In this document: positions 25,358 to 34,391 of the stretch, piece by piece
Position numbering within the stretch: the first letter of the stretch is position 1
Layout: each line of letters starts with the position of its first letter
Source: Rubripirellula reticaptiva
GTDB lineage: Bacteria > Planctomycetota > Planctomycetia > Pirellulales > Pirellulaceae
Assembly: GCF_007860175.1 (NCBI RefSeq)
Contig: NZ_SJPX01000001.1
Location: 1,612,001-1,676,000, forward strand
Length of the DNA: 64,000 bases
Reading direction: 5' to 3'
Position numbers and translations under genes: made by a program
Notes under the pieces: generated by a model
Seen by the model: the letters and a program-made list of their open reading frames with translations, nothing else
Told to the model about the DNA's origin: nothing
Database searches by the model: none

Positions 25358-25989
25358 ATGAACGTGAACTTCGCGACCGTATCGCCCTGCACGGCAAGTC
25401 GATTTTCGATCGTGGGCTGACGGCTGGCAGTTCGGGGAACATTAGCGTCTTGGTTTCTGACGGAATGCTGATCACGCCGACCAATTCTTGCCTGGGCCGA
25501 CTTGATCCCGACCGGATCACCAAACTAGATCGTAGTGGCGACCGGGTGTCGGGGGACGCCCCATCGAAGGAAGCGTTTTTGCACCATTCGATGTATCAGT
25601 CGCGGCCGAACGAACGAGCGATCGTTCATTTGCACTCGATCCATTCGGTCGCCGTGTCTTGTTTAGCCGGAATTGACGAAGCGAATGTGTTGCCGCCGAT
25701 CACGGCGTACTACGTGATGCGAGTGGGGACGTTGCCACTGGTGCCCTATTTTGCACCAGGCGATGAAAAACTGGCGGCTGCGGTCCAGCGAGCGGCAGTG
25801 GCCGCGCACGCTGTTTTATTGTCAAATCACGGTCCCGTTGTGTCAGGCAAAGATCTTGATTCGGCGGTAAATGCCACGGAAGAGCTTGAGGAAACGGCCA
25901 AGTTGTTTCTGATGCTTCGTGGCGAAGCGACTCGATATTTAACGCCCGACCAAGTCGGCGAACTGAATCAACGTTTTGGGAAGAAATAG
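25354..25989 (+). CDS. otnC: Class II aldolase-family decarboxylase (3-oxo-tetronate 4-phosphate decarboxylase-like)
   Basis: A 211-residue class II aldolase/adducin-family enzyme. The Zn-binding and phosphate motifs are present: TAGSSGNIS near residue 24, the HLHSIHS histidines near 92, and SNHGPVV. In the OtnK/OtnC pathway this enzyme decarboxylates 3-oxo-tetronate 4-phosphate to dihydroxyacetone phosphate. The context (kinase immediately upstream with ATGA overlap) makes that role likely. The gene's TAG stop shares its last base with the GTG start of the following dehydrogenase. Confidence 0.88.
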   Translation: MNERELRDRIALHGKSIFDRGLTAGSSGNISVLVSDGMLITPTNSCLGRLDPDRITKLDRSGDRVSGDAPSKEAFLHHSMYQSRPNERAIVHLHSIHSVAVSCLAGIDEANVLPPITAYYVMRVGTLPLVPYFAPGDEKLAAAVQRAAVAAHAVLLSNHGPVVSGKDLDSAVNATEELEETAKLFLMLRGEATRYLTPDQVGELNQRFGKK

Positions 25990-27098
25990 TGACGGCCTAT
26001 CAAATTGCTCTTCTGCCGGGTGACGGAATCGGACCAGAATGCATGGAAGCAACGCGTATCGTGTTGGACCGAATGGTTCGTGACATCGACGGGCTCGACT
26101 TGGCGTTCACGTCGCATCGGGCTGGCGCGGAACTGTACCGCGAAACAGGCGAGACATTGCCTGCGGCCGTGCTGGACGATTGTTTGGCGGCCGACGCGGT
26201 GTTGTTGTCGGCAATTGGACTGCCCGATGTTCGTTCGCCCGATGGGACCGAAGTTCAGCCGACCATGATGGTGGGGCTGCGGCGTGCATTGCAAGTTCAT
26301 TCGGCTGTGCGCCCGGTCAAGCTGTACCCTGGTGCCCCGTGCGCGCTCAAGGACACAGGGCCCGGCATCGACTTCATTGTCATTCGCGAAAACCTGGAAG
26401 GCCTTTTTGCGTCGTTTGGTGGTGGGGCGAAGGTTGGCGATGAAGTGGCGACCGATACCATGGTGATCACTCGCAAGGGAACGTCGCAAGTTTCGGACTT
26501 TGCGTTCCGTCTGGCTCAGCGACGCAACGGTCGCGCTAGCGATGGCAAGAAGATGGTCACGTGCGTGGACAAGGCGAATGTGTTTCGCAGCATGGCGTTT
26601 TTCCGCGAAGTTTTCTTCGATGTCGCCAAGAACTATTCGGATATCGAGGCGGGAGCCGTCTATGTCGATGCAATGAGTCTGTATATGGTGCAAAACCCGT
26701 GGGACTTCGATGTTCTGGTGATGGAGAACCAGTTTGGTGACATCCTATCGGACTTGGGTGCCGGCTTGGTGGGTGGATTGGGGTTGGGGCCGTCGGCCGA
26801 AATTGGCGAGACGCACGGGTTGTTTCAACCATCACACGGGACCGCACCCCAATTGGCCGGAAAGAACGTAGCAAACCCAATGGCGACGATCCTGTCGGCG
26901 GCCATGATGCTGGATTGGCTGGGCGACAAGCACGGCGATGACGTTTGCTTGGCTGCCGCCGTTTTGTTGGAAGAAGCCGTCGCGATGGTTCTGGCTGATG
27001 GAACGGTGCGGACGCCGGATATCGGTGGCAAGTCGTCAACGACCGAAGTGGCTCACGCGATCGCCGCTGCGATCTCGAGCAAGGTCGCGAAGGTTTAG
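25989..27098 (+). CDS. Isocitrate/isopropylmalate-family dehydrogenase
   Basis: A 369-residue NAD(P)-dependent oxidative decarboxylase-fold enzyme. Visible are the N-terminal LLPGDGIGPE, the metal-binding MENQFGDILSDLGAG block, the KANVF Lys motif and the C-terminal GTAPQLAGKNVANPMAT. The substrate loop reads VIRENLEGLFASFGGG instead of the isocitrate-type RENTEGEYS or the IPMDH type, so leucine or TCA roles are unlikely; a tartrate- or sugar-acid-type substrate fits the operon. GTG start at 25989 overlaps the upstream stop. Its last 63 nt overlap a convergent small gene on the minus strand. Confidence 0.88.
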   Translation: MTAYQIALLPGDGIGPECMEATRIVLDRMVRDIDGLDLAFTSHRAGAELYRETGETLPAAVLDDCLAADAVLLSAIGLPDVRSPDGTEVQPTMMVGLRRALQVHSAVRPVKLYPGAPCALKDTGPGIDFIVIRENLEGLFASFGGGAKVGDEVATDTMVITRKGTSQVSDFAFRLAQRRNGRASDGKKMVTCVDKANVFRSMAFFREVFFDVAKNYSDIEAGAVYVDAMSLYMVQNPWDFDVLVMENQFGDILSDLGAGLVGGLGLGPSAEIGETHGLFQPSHGTAPQLAGKNVANPMATILSAAMMLDWLGDKHGDDVCLAAAVLLEEAVAMVLADGTVRTPDIGGKSSTTEVAHAIAAAISSKVAKV

Positions 27099-27323
27099 CT
27101 TTTGCAGGATCGGCTGCATCGCATCCAGCTCGGTATAGTACATCGCGCTTGGATCGATGCCTTTGGATTCGAGCCAGTCGATCCGTTCGCTGACCGCGGC
27201 ACGCCGCCCGATCCACGGTAAAACGGCCAACCAAATGATTGCGATGACTAGCAAACAGCTTGCCAATTTGATCGCAGGCTTCATGCTCATCGCCGCCTTA
27301 ATATTCGTTGCTTTGACGGTCAT
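27036..27323 (-). CDS. Small membrane-anchored protein coupled to the YeiH-type exporter
   Basis: A 95-residue protein with one N-terminal membrane helix (~residues 17-37, [20 protein letters not shown]) and a soluble tail ([15 protein letters not shown]...). The ATG at 27323 overlaps the stop of the exporter gene by 4 nt (ATGA), which is strong evidence that this is a real, co-translated gene. Its last ~63 nt overlap the 3' end of the plus-strand dehydrogenase. No family recognised; an accessory subunit of the exporter is a reasonable guess. Confidence 0.65.
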   Translation of the reverse strand: MTVKATNIKAAMSMKPAIKLASCLLVIAIIWLAVLPWIGRRAAVSERIDWLESKGIDPSAMYYTELDAMQPILQKLNLRDLARDRSGDRVSHFGR

Positions 27324-28744
27324 GGCAGGTACTGATCGATTTGGTCTCGGAAGACAACCCGAAACATCAGATAGGCCATTGCCAGGGTCAAGACCAGGTT
27401 CAGTGTCTGACCACAAGCGTAAAGAATTAGCGGTTTGCCGCCCTTCAAGTGCGGGGCCAGTTCGCGGAAGTTTGTTTGCAGGCCGATGCTGACGAACGCC
27501 AAACAGAACAGCCAGCCGCGAATCGTTTTGGTCGAGCCACCGATCATGGCGTCGACTAATTCGGGGCCACCGGCAAGCTTGCTGTACAGCAGCGAGAAAA
27601 TGACAGATGCAGCGACGAAGCCGAGAACAAATTTGGGGAATCGGTACCAAATTTCCATCGCGTTTGGGCGAGCGCCGGAGGGGTCTTTTTCGACGCAAGT
27701 CACCCAGTAGATTGCCACGCCGAATGCGGTCACCCCGATCAAAATGTTCTGGATCATCTTGACCGTCGCGGCGACTTCGAGAGCTCGATCCCCTAGCACC
27801 GCACCGGCTGCCGCAACCGCGCCGGTCGCGTCGATTGTTCCACCCAGCCAGGCGCCACCGAGGACTTCGTCCATGCCGACCGCTTTGATGAAGGCGGGCA
27901 TCACGATCATCATGATGACGGTGAAGGACAGCGACATTCCGATCGCGAGTGACAGTTCTTCTTTTTTTGCTTTGCAGGCGGCCGCGGTTGCGATCGCAGC
28001 CGATACACCACATACCGACATGTCGGCCGAGATGACCATGTTGAGTGACGGCGATTGAATCTTTAGCACCTTCTGTCCAAAGATAAACGTGCTGATCAAC
28101 ACGATTGGCGTGACGACCCAGGCGACAAAGATTCCCGGCAAACCAAGCACCAACAAGCGGCTCATCAGGACTTCGGCACCCAACAACACCAAGCCCGTCT
28201 TGATGTAGAACTCAGTCAGAATCGCTGGATTCAGTATCTTGGGCGTCCCGATGGTGTTGCTGATGACCAATCCGACCAGCAACGCCCACAGTGCGTATTC
28301 AAGGTTGTAGGCCTTGACCACGCTTTGACTCGACAGAACGTACGCAAATGCGGCGAGCAAGAAGATTGCTGGAAAGGCCAACAAGAACTTGAAGGCTGCC
28401 TTTTGACGGATCCCAGCGGCGATCGCGAAAAGGCCGCCGATCAATACGAAGGACCCTAAGATGCCGATTATTTTTTGTGGGCCATCTTTATAGATCGCAT
28501 CGATCGGGTTGTCTTTCCATGATCCCGGTTTGTCGATCCACTGAGCGATCGGGTTGAATATTTCAATGGTCTGTTCCGCTTCGGCTATCGTTTCCAAGTT
28601 AACAGGCCGCCCCATCCAAACGGCGCCAAACGAAACGAGTAGGATCAAACCTCCGCACCAAATGGCCCACCAATCTTCGGCTGTTTTCATCTCCGACAGA
28701 GTGCTTCGACTTGGCGGAACGGGTAGGTGTTCGTCTTGAGACAT
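27320..28744 (-). CDS. YeiH/UPF0324-family putative sulfate/anion exporter
   Basis: A 474-residue inner-membrane protein with about eleven hydrophobic segments. The conserved family core is present: [44 protein letters not shown] and [19 protein letters not shown]. The family (Cons_hypoth698) is annotated as a putative sulfate exporter, though few members are characterised. An N-terminal extension with an extra helix and a ~50-residue periplasmic insert is larger than in E. coli YeiH (~350 residues). It is adjacent to the sulfatase operon on the opposite strand and overlaps the small membrane protein downstream. Confidence 0.85.
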   Translation of the reverse strand: MSQDEHLPVPPSRSTLSEMKTAEDWWAIWCGGLILLVSFGAVWMGRPVNLETIAEAEQTIEIFNPIAQWIDKPGSWKDNPIDAIYKDGPQKIIGILGSFVLIGGLFAIAAGIRQKAAFKFLLAFPAIFLLAAFAYVLSSQSVVKAYNLEYALWALLVGLVISNTIGTPKILNPAILTEFYIKTGLVLLGAEVLMSRLLVLGLPGIFVAWVVTPIVLISTFIFGQKVLKIQSPSLNMVISADMSVCGVSAAIATAAACKAKKEELSLAIGMSLSFTVIMMIVMPAFIKAVGMDEVLGGAWLGGTIDATGAVAAAGAVLGDRALEVAATVKMIQNILIGVTAFGVAIYWVTCVEKDPSGARPNAMEIWYRFPKFVLGFVAASVIFSLLYSKLAGGPELVDAMIGGSTKTIRGWLFCLAFVSIGLQTNFRELAPHLKGGKPLILYACGQTLNLVLTLAMAYLMFRVVFRDQIDQYLP

Positions 28745-28828
28745 CAGTCGGCTCGGTCCAATGGAGGTGGGAGGGGGCGTAGCAGAGGGAGCAGGATTCA
28801 GCGGCGGAAATCTGGATAGCCAAGACGG

Positions 28829-31135
28829 CTATTCCACGTCAAAAAGAAACGGCTCGCATTCGACGGGTTTTGGCGTGTCCGAAAACTCTTCGACGATCAA
28901 GAACTGGCCCGTCGCGACATCACGAAACGTTTGATGAGAACCCGAGGCCGGCCAATCGATTTCGATCGTGTCGATCACAGTGGCTTTGCCGACGCCAATT
29001 TCCTGTCGCAGCGGATTGCCACCGAAACTGCTTCCGGTGTTGACCCACCGATGGATGTGGCGAGTTTCGCCATCGTCTTTGAACGTCAGATGAATGTGGG
29101 CACCGACGGCTGAACGCGTGGATTGTTTGCCGACCAAACGCAACTTGATCCATTCGTTGCCAAAGCCCGGATTCATGAACAGTGCGTTTCGAAATGCATC
29201 CCCGGAATACGCACCACCTAATTCAGTGAACACATCTTGATCACCGTCGTGATCGAAGTCGGCAAACGCAATCGCGTGACCTTTTTGTAGGTGCGAAAAA
29301 CCACCAGGAATCGAAACGTCGGTAAACCGTTTTCCACCACGATTGTGATACATCACGTTGGGCATCAATCCTTCGAAGCCAGGAAAGCCGGTCGCCAAAT
29401 AGAAGTCCAAGAAACCGTCGTTGTCCAAGTCGCCGTAATTAGATCCCATCGTAACAGTGATGTTCCCTAACCCAACCTCTTGCGTCACATCGGTGAATCG
29501 GCCCGCGCCATCGCCTTGGTAAAGTGCGTCCGGCGGCGCGTCATTCGGCAAGGCGAAGTAGTCCAACGCAACAAACTCAATGCTCTCTTGGTAATGAGGT
29601 GCGAATAGGTCTAGCTTTCCGTCGTTGTTGAAGTCCCAAAACCATGTCGAGAAGCTCGGCAGTGGCCCCGCCACACCGGCCGACTCGGTCACATCCGTGA
29701 ATCGACCGTCGCCGTCGTTGTGATACAGCACGTTGGGTTGGGTGGCGTTGGACACGTACAAATCGGGAAGCCCGTCCGCGTCGTAGTCGCCCCACGCAAC
29801 GCCTTTGGTGAAGCTGCGATTATCGATACCGGCCACGTTGGCGATGTCGACGAAGTGTCCGTCGCCGTCGTTTTGAAAAAGTTGGTTGGCGTGCATTTCG
29901 TTTCCGATGCAAACGTCAAGATCGCCGTCGTTATCAAAGTCGCTCCACGCAGCCGTTTGCGTCGGAAAGTTTTCGTCGGCCAAACCGGCTTCGACGGTCA
30001 CATCTTCGAATCGGCCTGTGCCGTCATTGCGAAGCAGCGAATTGGGATGTCGCCCCGATTCCCGAAGCCATGCGCCACGCAGCACAAGGATGTCGATGTC
30101 ACCGTCGCCGTCGTAATCTGCTTGGGCAATGTTCAACCCGCCGAAGATACCCACCAGATTTGCTAGCTCGGTCGTTTCCTTGAATTTCCCGTTGCCCATG
30201 TTTTGAAACATACGAAGCTGGCCGTCGGTGTTCCAACATGAAACGACGATGTCCAACCAATGGTCGCCGTTGAAGTCTTCGACCGCGACACCGCCGGCAA
30301 GCGAAAGAGTGTCGACCCCCACGGCCGTGGCGATGTTCCGGAAACGAGGAAAATTGGGTTCGTCCGAAACCAACCGACTCGGTGGAATCCGAAACCGCTC
30401 TGGCACACCATCGGGATAAGTCCCCAACGTCATGTGTGCCACGCACAATAGCCATCGACACGCGACATCGTCGGGAGCGATTTCCAAAGCAGCGTTCAAG
30501 TTTTCGATCGCTATCGTCGCGCCTTCGGTTTGCAAGTGAACGCCCTTTCCACGAATCGGAAACAAGCATCCTTCGCCGTCTTGGCAAAACACACAGTTCT
30601 CGTTCTCTGCTTTTCGCATCGCTGCTAAAGCCTTGGCGAAATAGATTGTCGTTTGCAGGTCCTCTGGTACACCCGATGGTGACTTCTCGGCAAACTCGAT
30701 CAACATCGGATCGGTTAGCGCCAATGTTGCCAGCGCTGCGTCGGCTTCCCCGGCTAACGTTTGTTCGGACCCCAGTTCGAACAGGCTTTGCAGTCGTCCA
30801 AAGAAATTGCCTTCCTTGGTCGAAGCTGCCACACGTTTCGCTGCTGCGCGTTTGGCGCTGTCGCCGAAGTATTCCAAATCAGCCACATTTTCGTGCAACT
30901 GAGCCAACCGTTTCACCATCGCCGCGTGCCCCGGTTCGGGGCCGGCGGTGTTCTTGGGCGGCGTGATGATCGGCGCCGGCTTGGGTTTGCGATTTGCGTT
31001 CGATTCACTCGTTCTTGCCGCATCGTTGTCGTCGCGCGTCGAACAGCTGACGATGGACGCGATCAACCAGATAAACGCGACGATGCGAATCGCTTCGACC
31101 GCAGACGTGTGACGACGAAAGAGATGAATTTGCAT
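28829..31135 (-). CDS. CRTAC1/FG-GAP repeat lipoprotein
   Basis: A 768-residue lipoprotein: signal peptide with lipidation Cys31 (LIASIVSC), a helical TPR-like region of ~230 residues, then at least five FG-GAP/VCBS repeats forming a predicted beta-propeller (repeated D-x-D-x-D-G loops such as DYDGDGDIDILVLRG, DFDNDGDLDVCIGN, DYDADGLPDLYVSN, DLDNDGFLDFYLATG) and a C-terminal ASPIC/UnbV-like domain. The loops bind calcium in this family. Such proteins are abundant in planctomycetes and of unknown role. Start at ATG 31135 because it opens the lipoprotein signal; an upstream in-frame start would bury it. Confidence 0.87.
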   Translation of the reverse strand: MQIHLFRRHTSAVEAIRIVAFIWLIASIVSCSTRDDNDAARTSESNANRKPKPAPIITPPKNTAGPEPGHAAMVKRLAQLHENVADLEYFGDSAKRAAAKRVAASTKEGNFFGRLQSLFELGSEQTLAGEADAALATLALTDPMLIEFAEKSPSGVPEDLQTTIYFAKALAAMRKAENENCVFCQDGEGCLFPIRGKGVHLQTEGATIAIENLNAALEIAPDDVACRWLLCVAHMTLGTYPDGVPERFRIPPSRLVSDEPNFPRFRNIATAVGVDTLSLAGGVAVEDFNGDHWLDIVVSCWNTDGQLRMFQNMGNGKFKETTELANLVGIFGGLNIAQADYDGDGDIDILVLRGAWLRESGRHPNSLLRNDGTGRFEDVTVEAGLADENFPTQTAAWSDFDNDGDLDVCIGNEMHANQLFQNDGDGHFVDIANVAGIDNRSFTKGVAWGDYDADGLPDLYVSNATQPNVLYHNDGDGRFTDVTESAGVAGPLPSFSTWFWDFNNDGKLDLFAPHYQESIEFVALDYFALPNDAPPDALYQGDGAGRFTDVTQEVGLGNITVTMGSNYGDLDNDGFLDFYLATGFPGFEGLMPNVMYHNRGGKRFTDVSIPGGFSHLQKGHAIAFADFDHDGDQDVFTELGGAYSGDAFRNALFMNPGFGNEWIKLRLVGKQSTRSAVGAHIHLTFKDDGETRHIHRWVNTGSSFGGNPLRQEIGVGKATVIDTIEIDWPASGSHQTFRDVATGQFLIVEEFSDTPKPVECEPFLFDVE

Positions 31136-31359
31136 GGAAAGGACCGTTTGATCTGATTCAACTTGAGGGACATGGGTCAACCGACCAGATGCATCGCCTT
31201 GAACTGTCTCTTGGGTCGAGTCTTTGCGAGCTAGTGCTTCAACCGCGTTATAACTTGGGTTTAACAATCGTCGCCGGACTCGCCAGAGTTCGGTTTTTCG
31301 TCAGACACACTAAATTCTAGCAAATCCAGATACACCGCAAATTTTGCGGACACATCCTA
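31136..31359. other. Intergenic region with a short palindrome
   Basis: About 225 bp between the lipoprotein start and the rhodanese stop (both minus strand). A palindrome ccgcaaa-t-tttgcgg at 31335-31349 lies 10 bp beyond the rhodanese stop; without a T run it is not a convincing terminator but could be an operator or mRNA 3' end. The lipoprotein promoter should lie here. Confidence 0.4.
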
Positions 31360-31704
31360 CTAATATCGAGGAACTCCTGTATCGATTTGCAAACTCCAAT
31401 CATCGATGCCACCGGCTAAGTTTTGGACTCGGCCGAAGCCTTCAGCCTGCAACACCTTCGTGACATGTAGGCTGCGGCCGCCGTGATGGCAGTGGACGAC
31501 AATGTGATCGTTTCGATGCATGTCGAGCTCGTCAAGCCGTGACGGCAACTCGCTCATTGGCAGCAGTAGGCTACCGTCGATTTTGGCGAAATCGTATTCG
31601 TCTTGTTCGCGAACGTCTAACAGAACGAACGTTTCGCCACGCTCTTTCATCGCTGCCAAAGTGGCGACGTCGATTTCGAGAGGTAGGTCGTTTGAATCAG
31701 CCAT
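31360..31704 (-). CDS. Single-domain rhodanese (sulfurtransferase-like)
   Basis: A 114-residue cytoplasmic rhodanese. The active-site loop C72-HHGGRS matches the GlpE/YgaP-type loop, and LLDVREQDEYDFAKIDGSLLLPM is the conserved N-terminal block. Members transfer sulfane sulfur through the cysteine. It lies 23 bp downstream of hisG on the same strand and may be co-transcribed; no functional link to histidine synthesis is evident. Confidence 0.9.
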   Translation of the reverse strand: MADSNDLPLEIDVATLAAMKERGETFVLLDVREQDEYDFAKIDGSLLLPMSELPSRLDELDMHRNDHIVVHCHHGGRSLHVTKVLQAEGFGRVQNLAGGIDDWSLQIDTGVPRY

Positions 31705-31727
31705 GAAGTCTTTTTCGGGTTGGGCGT

Positions 31728-32588
31728 TTACAAACGGCAGTTCAGAATCGGTGTTTCAATGATCGCAGACGCGCCAGCGGATTCTAGGCTTTCCATCGTG
31801 TCAATGATGTCCTTTCGCCGAACCATCACACGGACGCTGCACCAAGCTGGATCTTCCAGCGAGTTGACCGTGGGCGAATCGTAGCCCGGTGTGATCAGTT
31901 CCGCGCCGGCAAGTTTGTCGCGGGGAATGTTGTATTCCAGCGACGAGTAATCGCGAGCGATGACAACTCCTTCGAGGCGACGGACGACGCGGTCGGCGGT
32001 CTCGCTGTCGTAGACCCGGTTGTTTTGAATCAGAACCGTTTCGTAGGATCCGATGTCTTCCAAGACTCGCAATCGATTGGCCGCTAACGTGCTTCCGGTT
32101 TCGACCAAGTCGACGATCGCATCGGCAACACCAAGTTGGATCATGACTTCGACGGAACCCGATAGCGATACTAGATGTGCTTCGGCGCTGTGCGCGGCCA
32201 GATACGTTCTTGTCACGTTGGGAAAGCTTGTGGCAATGCGCTTTTTGTCCAAATCGGTGGCAGATTTGAAGTCAGCGTCGTCTGGAACGCAGATCGCCAG
32301 GCGACACCGCCCAACGCCTAGCTTCATCCGTACTTTGACGTCCACCGCAGCTTCTTCGACTAAGTCACTGCCCGTGATTCCCATGTCGATTGCACCTTCG
32401 GCGCAAAGCGTCGGGATGTCGTCGGTGCGCAGAAAGATGATATCGATCGGCAGGCCGCTGACACGTGCGAATAGGCCGCGATATTGACGACGGAAATTCA
32501 GGCCAGCTTGGTCAAGCAATTCGCCGGCGATTTCGCTCAGCCGACCTTTGCTAGGTATGCCGATTCGCAGGTTTCGATCAGGTTCCAT
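31728..32588 (-). CDS. hisG: ATP phosphoribosyltransferase, long form
   Basis: A 286-residue enzyme catalysing the first step of histidine synthesis (ATP + PRPP to phosphoribosyl-ATP). N-terminal LRIGIPSKGRLSE, TDDIPTLCAEGAIDMGITGSD and the PRPP-binding DAIVDLVETGSTLAAN are present. The length includes the C-terminal ACT-like regulatory domain, so HisZ should not be required and histidine feedback is expected. It lies directly downstream of hisE (81 bp), giving a hisE-hisG pair. Confidence 0.95.
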   Translation of the reverse strand: MEPDRNLRIGIPSKGRLSEIAGELLDQAGLNFRRQYRGLFARVSGLPIDIIFLRTDDIPTLCAEGAIDMGITGSDLVEEAAVDVKVRMKLGVGRCRLAICVPDDADFKSATDLDKKRIATSFPNVTRTYLAAHSAEAHLVSLSGSVEVMIQLGVADAIVDLVETGSTLAANRLRVLEDIGSYETVLIQNNRVYDSETADRVVRRLEGVVIARDYSSLEYNIPRDKLAGAELITPGYDSPTVNSLEDPAWCSVRVMVRRKDIIDTMESLESAGASAIIETPILNCRL

Positions 32589-32669
32589 GGATATGTTGCT
32601 TCGGAAGGTTGGGTGATTCAGAGGTGTTGAATTAGGTCGGGGTTCCGGTTCGATTGCCGCACTACTCGC

Positions 32670-33050
32670 CTATTCGGCAGATTTGGGGCCGCGACTGGCT
32701 TTTTCAACCAATCCCGAGGTGCCTTCGCGGCGAGCAAGTTCAGCGGCCACTTCGGCAATGTCGACGCCACGCCATGCCATCAAAACCATGGCATGGTAGA
32801 TCAAGTCGCCTGCTTCGTAGACAAAATGCTCGCGTCCCTCGTCGCCGGCTTCGTCGGACGCTTCGATCATTTCGTCCGCTTCTTCGCGAATTTTTCCGCC
32901 AATTTTCGCAGGGCCGCCGTCAAGAAGTTTGGTGGTATACGAACCAGCGGGTCGCTCGGATGCTCGCGTCGCGAGCGTGTCCATCAATCGCGACAACGGC
33001 TCCAGCGGGTGGGGCGGGTCGAGGGGACGAGGTGGCGAAGATAACGGCAT
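32670..33050 (-). CDS. hisE: Phosphoribosyl-ATP diphosphatase
   Basis: A 126-residue MazG-like enzyme for the second step of histidine synthesis, hydrolysing phosphoribosyl-ATP to phosphoribosyl-AMP and PPi. The conserved helices are visible: GSYTTKLLDGGPAKIGGKI, REEADEMIEA and FVYEAGDLIYHAMVLM. An ~18-residue proline-rich N-terminus (PLSSPPRPLDPPHPLEPL) precedes the core. The ATG at 33050 has AGGA nearby upstream; a much longer in-frame extension is rejected as non-conserved. HisI is not fused. Confidence 0.92.
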   Translation of the reverse strand: MPLSSPPRPLDPPHPLEPLSRLMDTLATRASERPAGSYTTKLLDGGPAKIGGKIREEADEMIEASDEAGDEGREHFVYEAGDLIYHAMVLMAWRGVDIAEVAAELARREGTSGLVEKASRGPKSAE

Positions 33051-33426
33051 CGGGTTTCCTGCGGTACGATCGGCGGGCAAGCAGCCACGATGGTAAACCG
33101 CCGGTGTGCTGTTGCCAACGGACGGAGGCGTGAATGTCGGTCTGTCCGACTCCCGATCGGCCAGCGAAAGCCCCTGTTTCGCCAAATTAACTCGTTCGGT
33201 GAGCAGCCTTCGCCGCGGTGGGACTGAAGCGAAACCATACCAATTCTGTCTTGTGTCAGCCCCCTAAAAATGCAACCGTGCTGGCTGTACCACTTCATTT
33301 TCATTCAGCTGTACCACTTCCATTCACTTGTACCACGTTAATCAACGGGGCAAGTGTTCAAATGGCTGACGACGGTGATCCTACCGTGACTTGATCGGTC
33401 GCTGCCTCCAGCGAGAACCTCTACTG
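33051..33426. promoter_or_regulatory. Divergent intergenic region with three TGTACCAC repeats
   Basis: 376 bp between hisE (minus) and the glycosyltransferase (plus). Three direct copies of TGTACCAC occur at 33286-33293, 33310-33317 and 33329-33336, spaced 24 and 19 bp and separated by AT-rich CATTCA-like spacers. They lie ~90-140 bp upstream of the glycosyltransferase start and could be binding sites for a regulator of the glycan locus, though no function is proven. No gene is seen in this stretch. Confidence 0.5.
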
Positions 33427-34374
33427 ATGACGTTACCACGTTTCGCCATTGTGACCCCGTCGTTCAATCAGGCCAATTTCCTTGAACAGACGATTCGCAG
33501 CGTCATCGATCAAGAGGGACGCGGAGTAAGCTTCGAGATCGACTATGCCGTCATCGATGGCGGCAGCACTGACCATTCTGCCGACGTGATACAGAAGTAC
33601 GAATCCGAGCTGGCGTTTTGGTGCAGTGAAAAAGATCGCGGACAAACGCACGCGATCAACAAGGGGTTCGAGCGAGTCAGCGGCACCATTCACGCCTACA
33701 TCAACAGCGACGACTATTACCTTCCCGGGGCGTTCGCCAAAGTCGCCAAGGCGTTTGCCAGTGATGATCAGGCCGATCTTGTTCACGGCATTTGTCAAAA
33801 AGTGGATGCGGCAGGCAGTGTGTTCAAGGAACAAATCTCGAACATCACCTCGCTCAGCGAAATGGTCAACCTTTGGGACTTCTGGCTGCGTCCCAAAGAG
33901 AACTGGAACTTCATTCAGCCCGAAGTGTTTTGGGCAGACCGACTGGCCAAGCGGCTGGGCAAGTTCGACGAGTCGCTGCACTTCACGATGGATTTCAATT
34001 ACTGGCTGCGCGGCTTCGATGCAGGCATGAAAGTGCGACCACTGAATGCACCACTGGCTGCTTTTCGTGTCCACGAAGCCCAGAAAACGTCGCAGCGTGA
34101 CGCCAGCATTCGGGAGTTGCTGCGAGGCATCGAGCCGTATCTGCTTGCCGACGACGATCGGATCCCAGCAGACCTGCGAACTCGATTGAATCAGTTGGCA
34201 GCCCTGAGTCATTGCCAGATCGAACACGCCCAAGCGACACCGACTAAACAGGTTGCCCAGTTGCTTCGTTTGGCCACCATGAACCCGAGCCTTTGCCAGT
34301 CAAAGCACTTTTGGAAGCAGTTCCGCCGCAGCAGCCGACGTGCACTGGTGCCGAGTCGTTACCGAGCTGCCTGA
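33427..34374 (+). CDS. Glycosyltransferase family 2
   Basis: A 315-residue GT-A-fold enzyme. FAIVTPSFNQANFLEQTI is the N-terminal nucleotide-binding strand, YAVIDGGSTDHS and SEKDRGQTHAINKG are typical, and the metal-binding motif is in YINSDDYYLPG. It transfers a sugar from a nucleotide donor, probably to a surface glycan. The ATG at 33427 is preferred to an upstream TTG at 33391. First gene of a locus rich in glycosyl- and methyltransferases; converges on the GT4 gene with 17 bp between. Confidence 0.9.
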   Translation: MTLPRFAIVTPSFNQANFLEQTIRSVIDQEGRGVSFEIDYAVIDGGSTDHSADVIQKYESELAFWCSEKDRGQTHAINKGFERVSGTIHAYINSDDYYLPGAFAKVAKAFASDDQADLVHGICQKVDAAGSVFKEQISNITSLSEMVNLWDFWLRPKENWNFIQPEVFWADRLAKRLGKFDESLHFTMDFNYWLRGFDAGMKVRPLNAPLAAFRVHEAQKTSQRDASIRELLRGIEPYLLADDDRIPADLRTRLNQLAALSHCQIEHAQATPTKQVAQLLRLATMNPSLCQSKHFWKQFRRSSRRALVPSRYRAA

Positions 34375-34391
34375 CCCAAGGTGACCCTGAC

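Noticed and set aside
27324-28013. Longer minus-strand frame that includes the small exporter partner
   Set aside because: The extra 230 codons lie inside the exporter gene in the wrong frame and are Arg-rich; the ATG at 27323 with ATGA overlap is a better start.
33051-33185. Long N-terminal extension of HisE
   Set aside because: The 45 extra codons are Pro/Arg-rich and not part of the HisE fold; the ATG at 33050 has a ribosome site.
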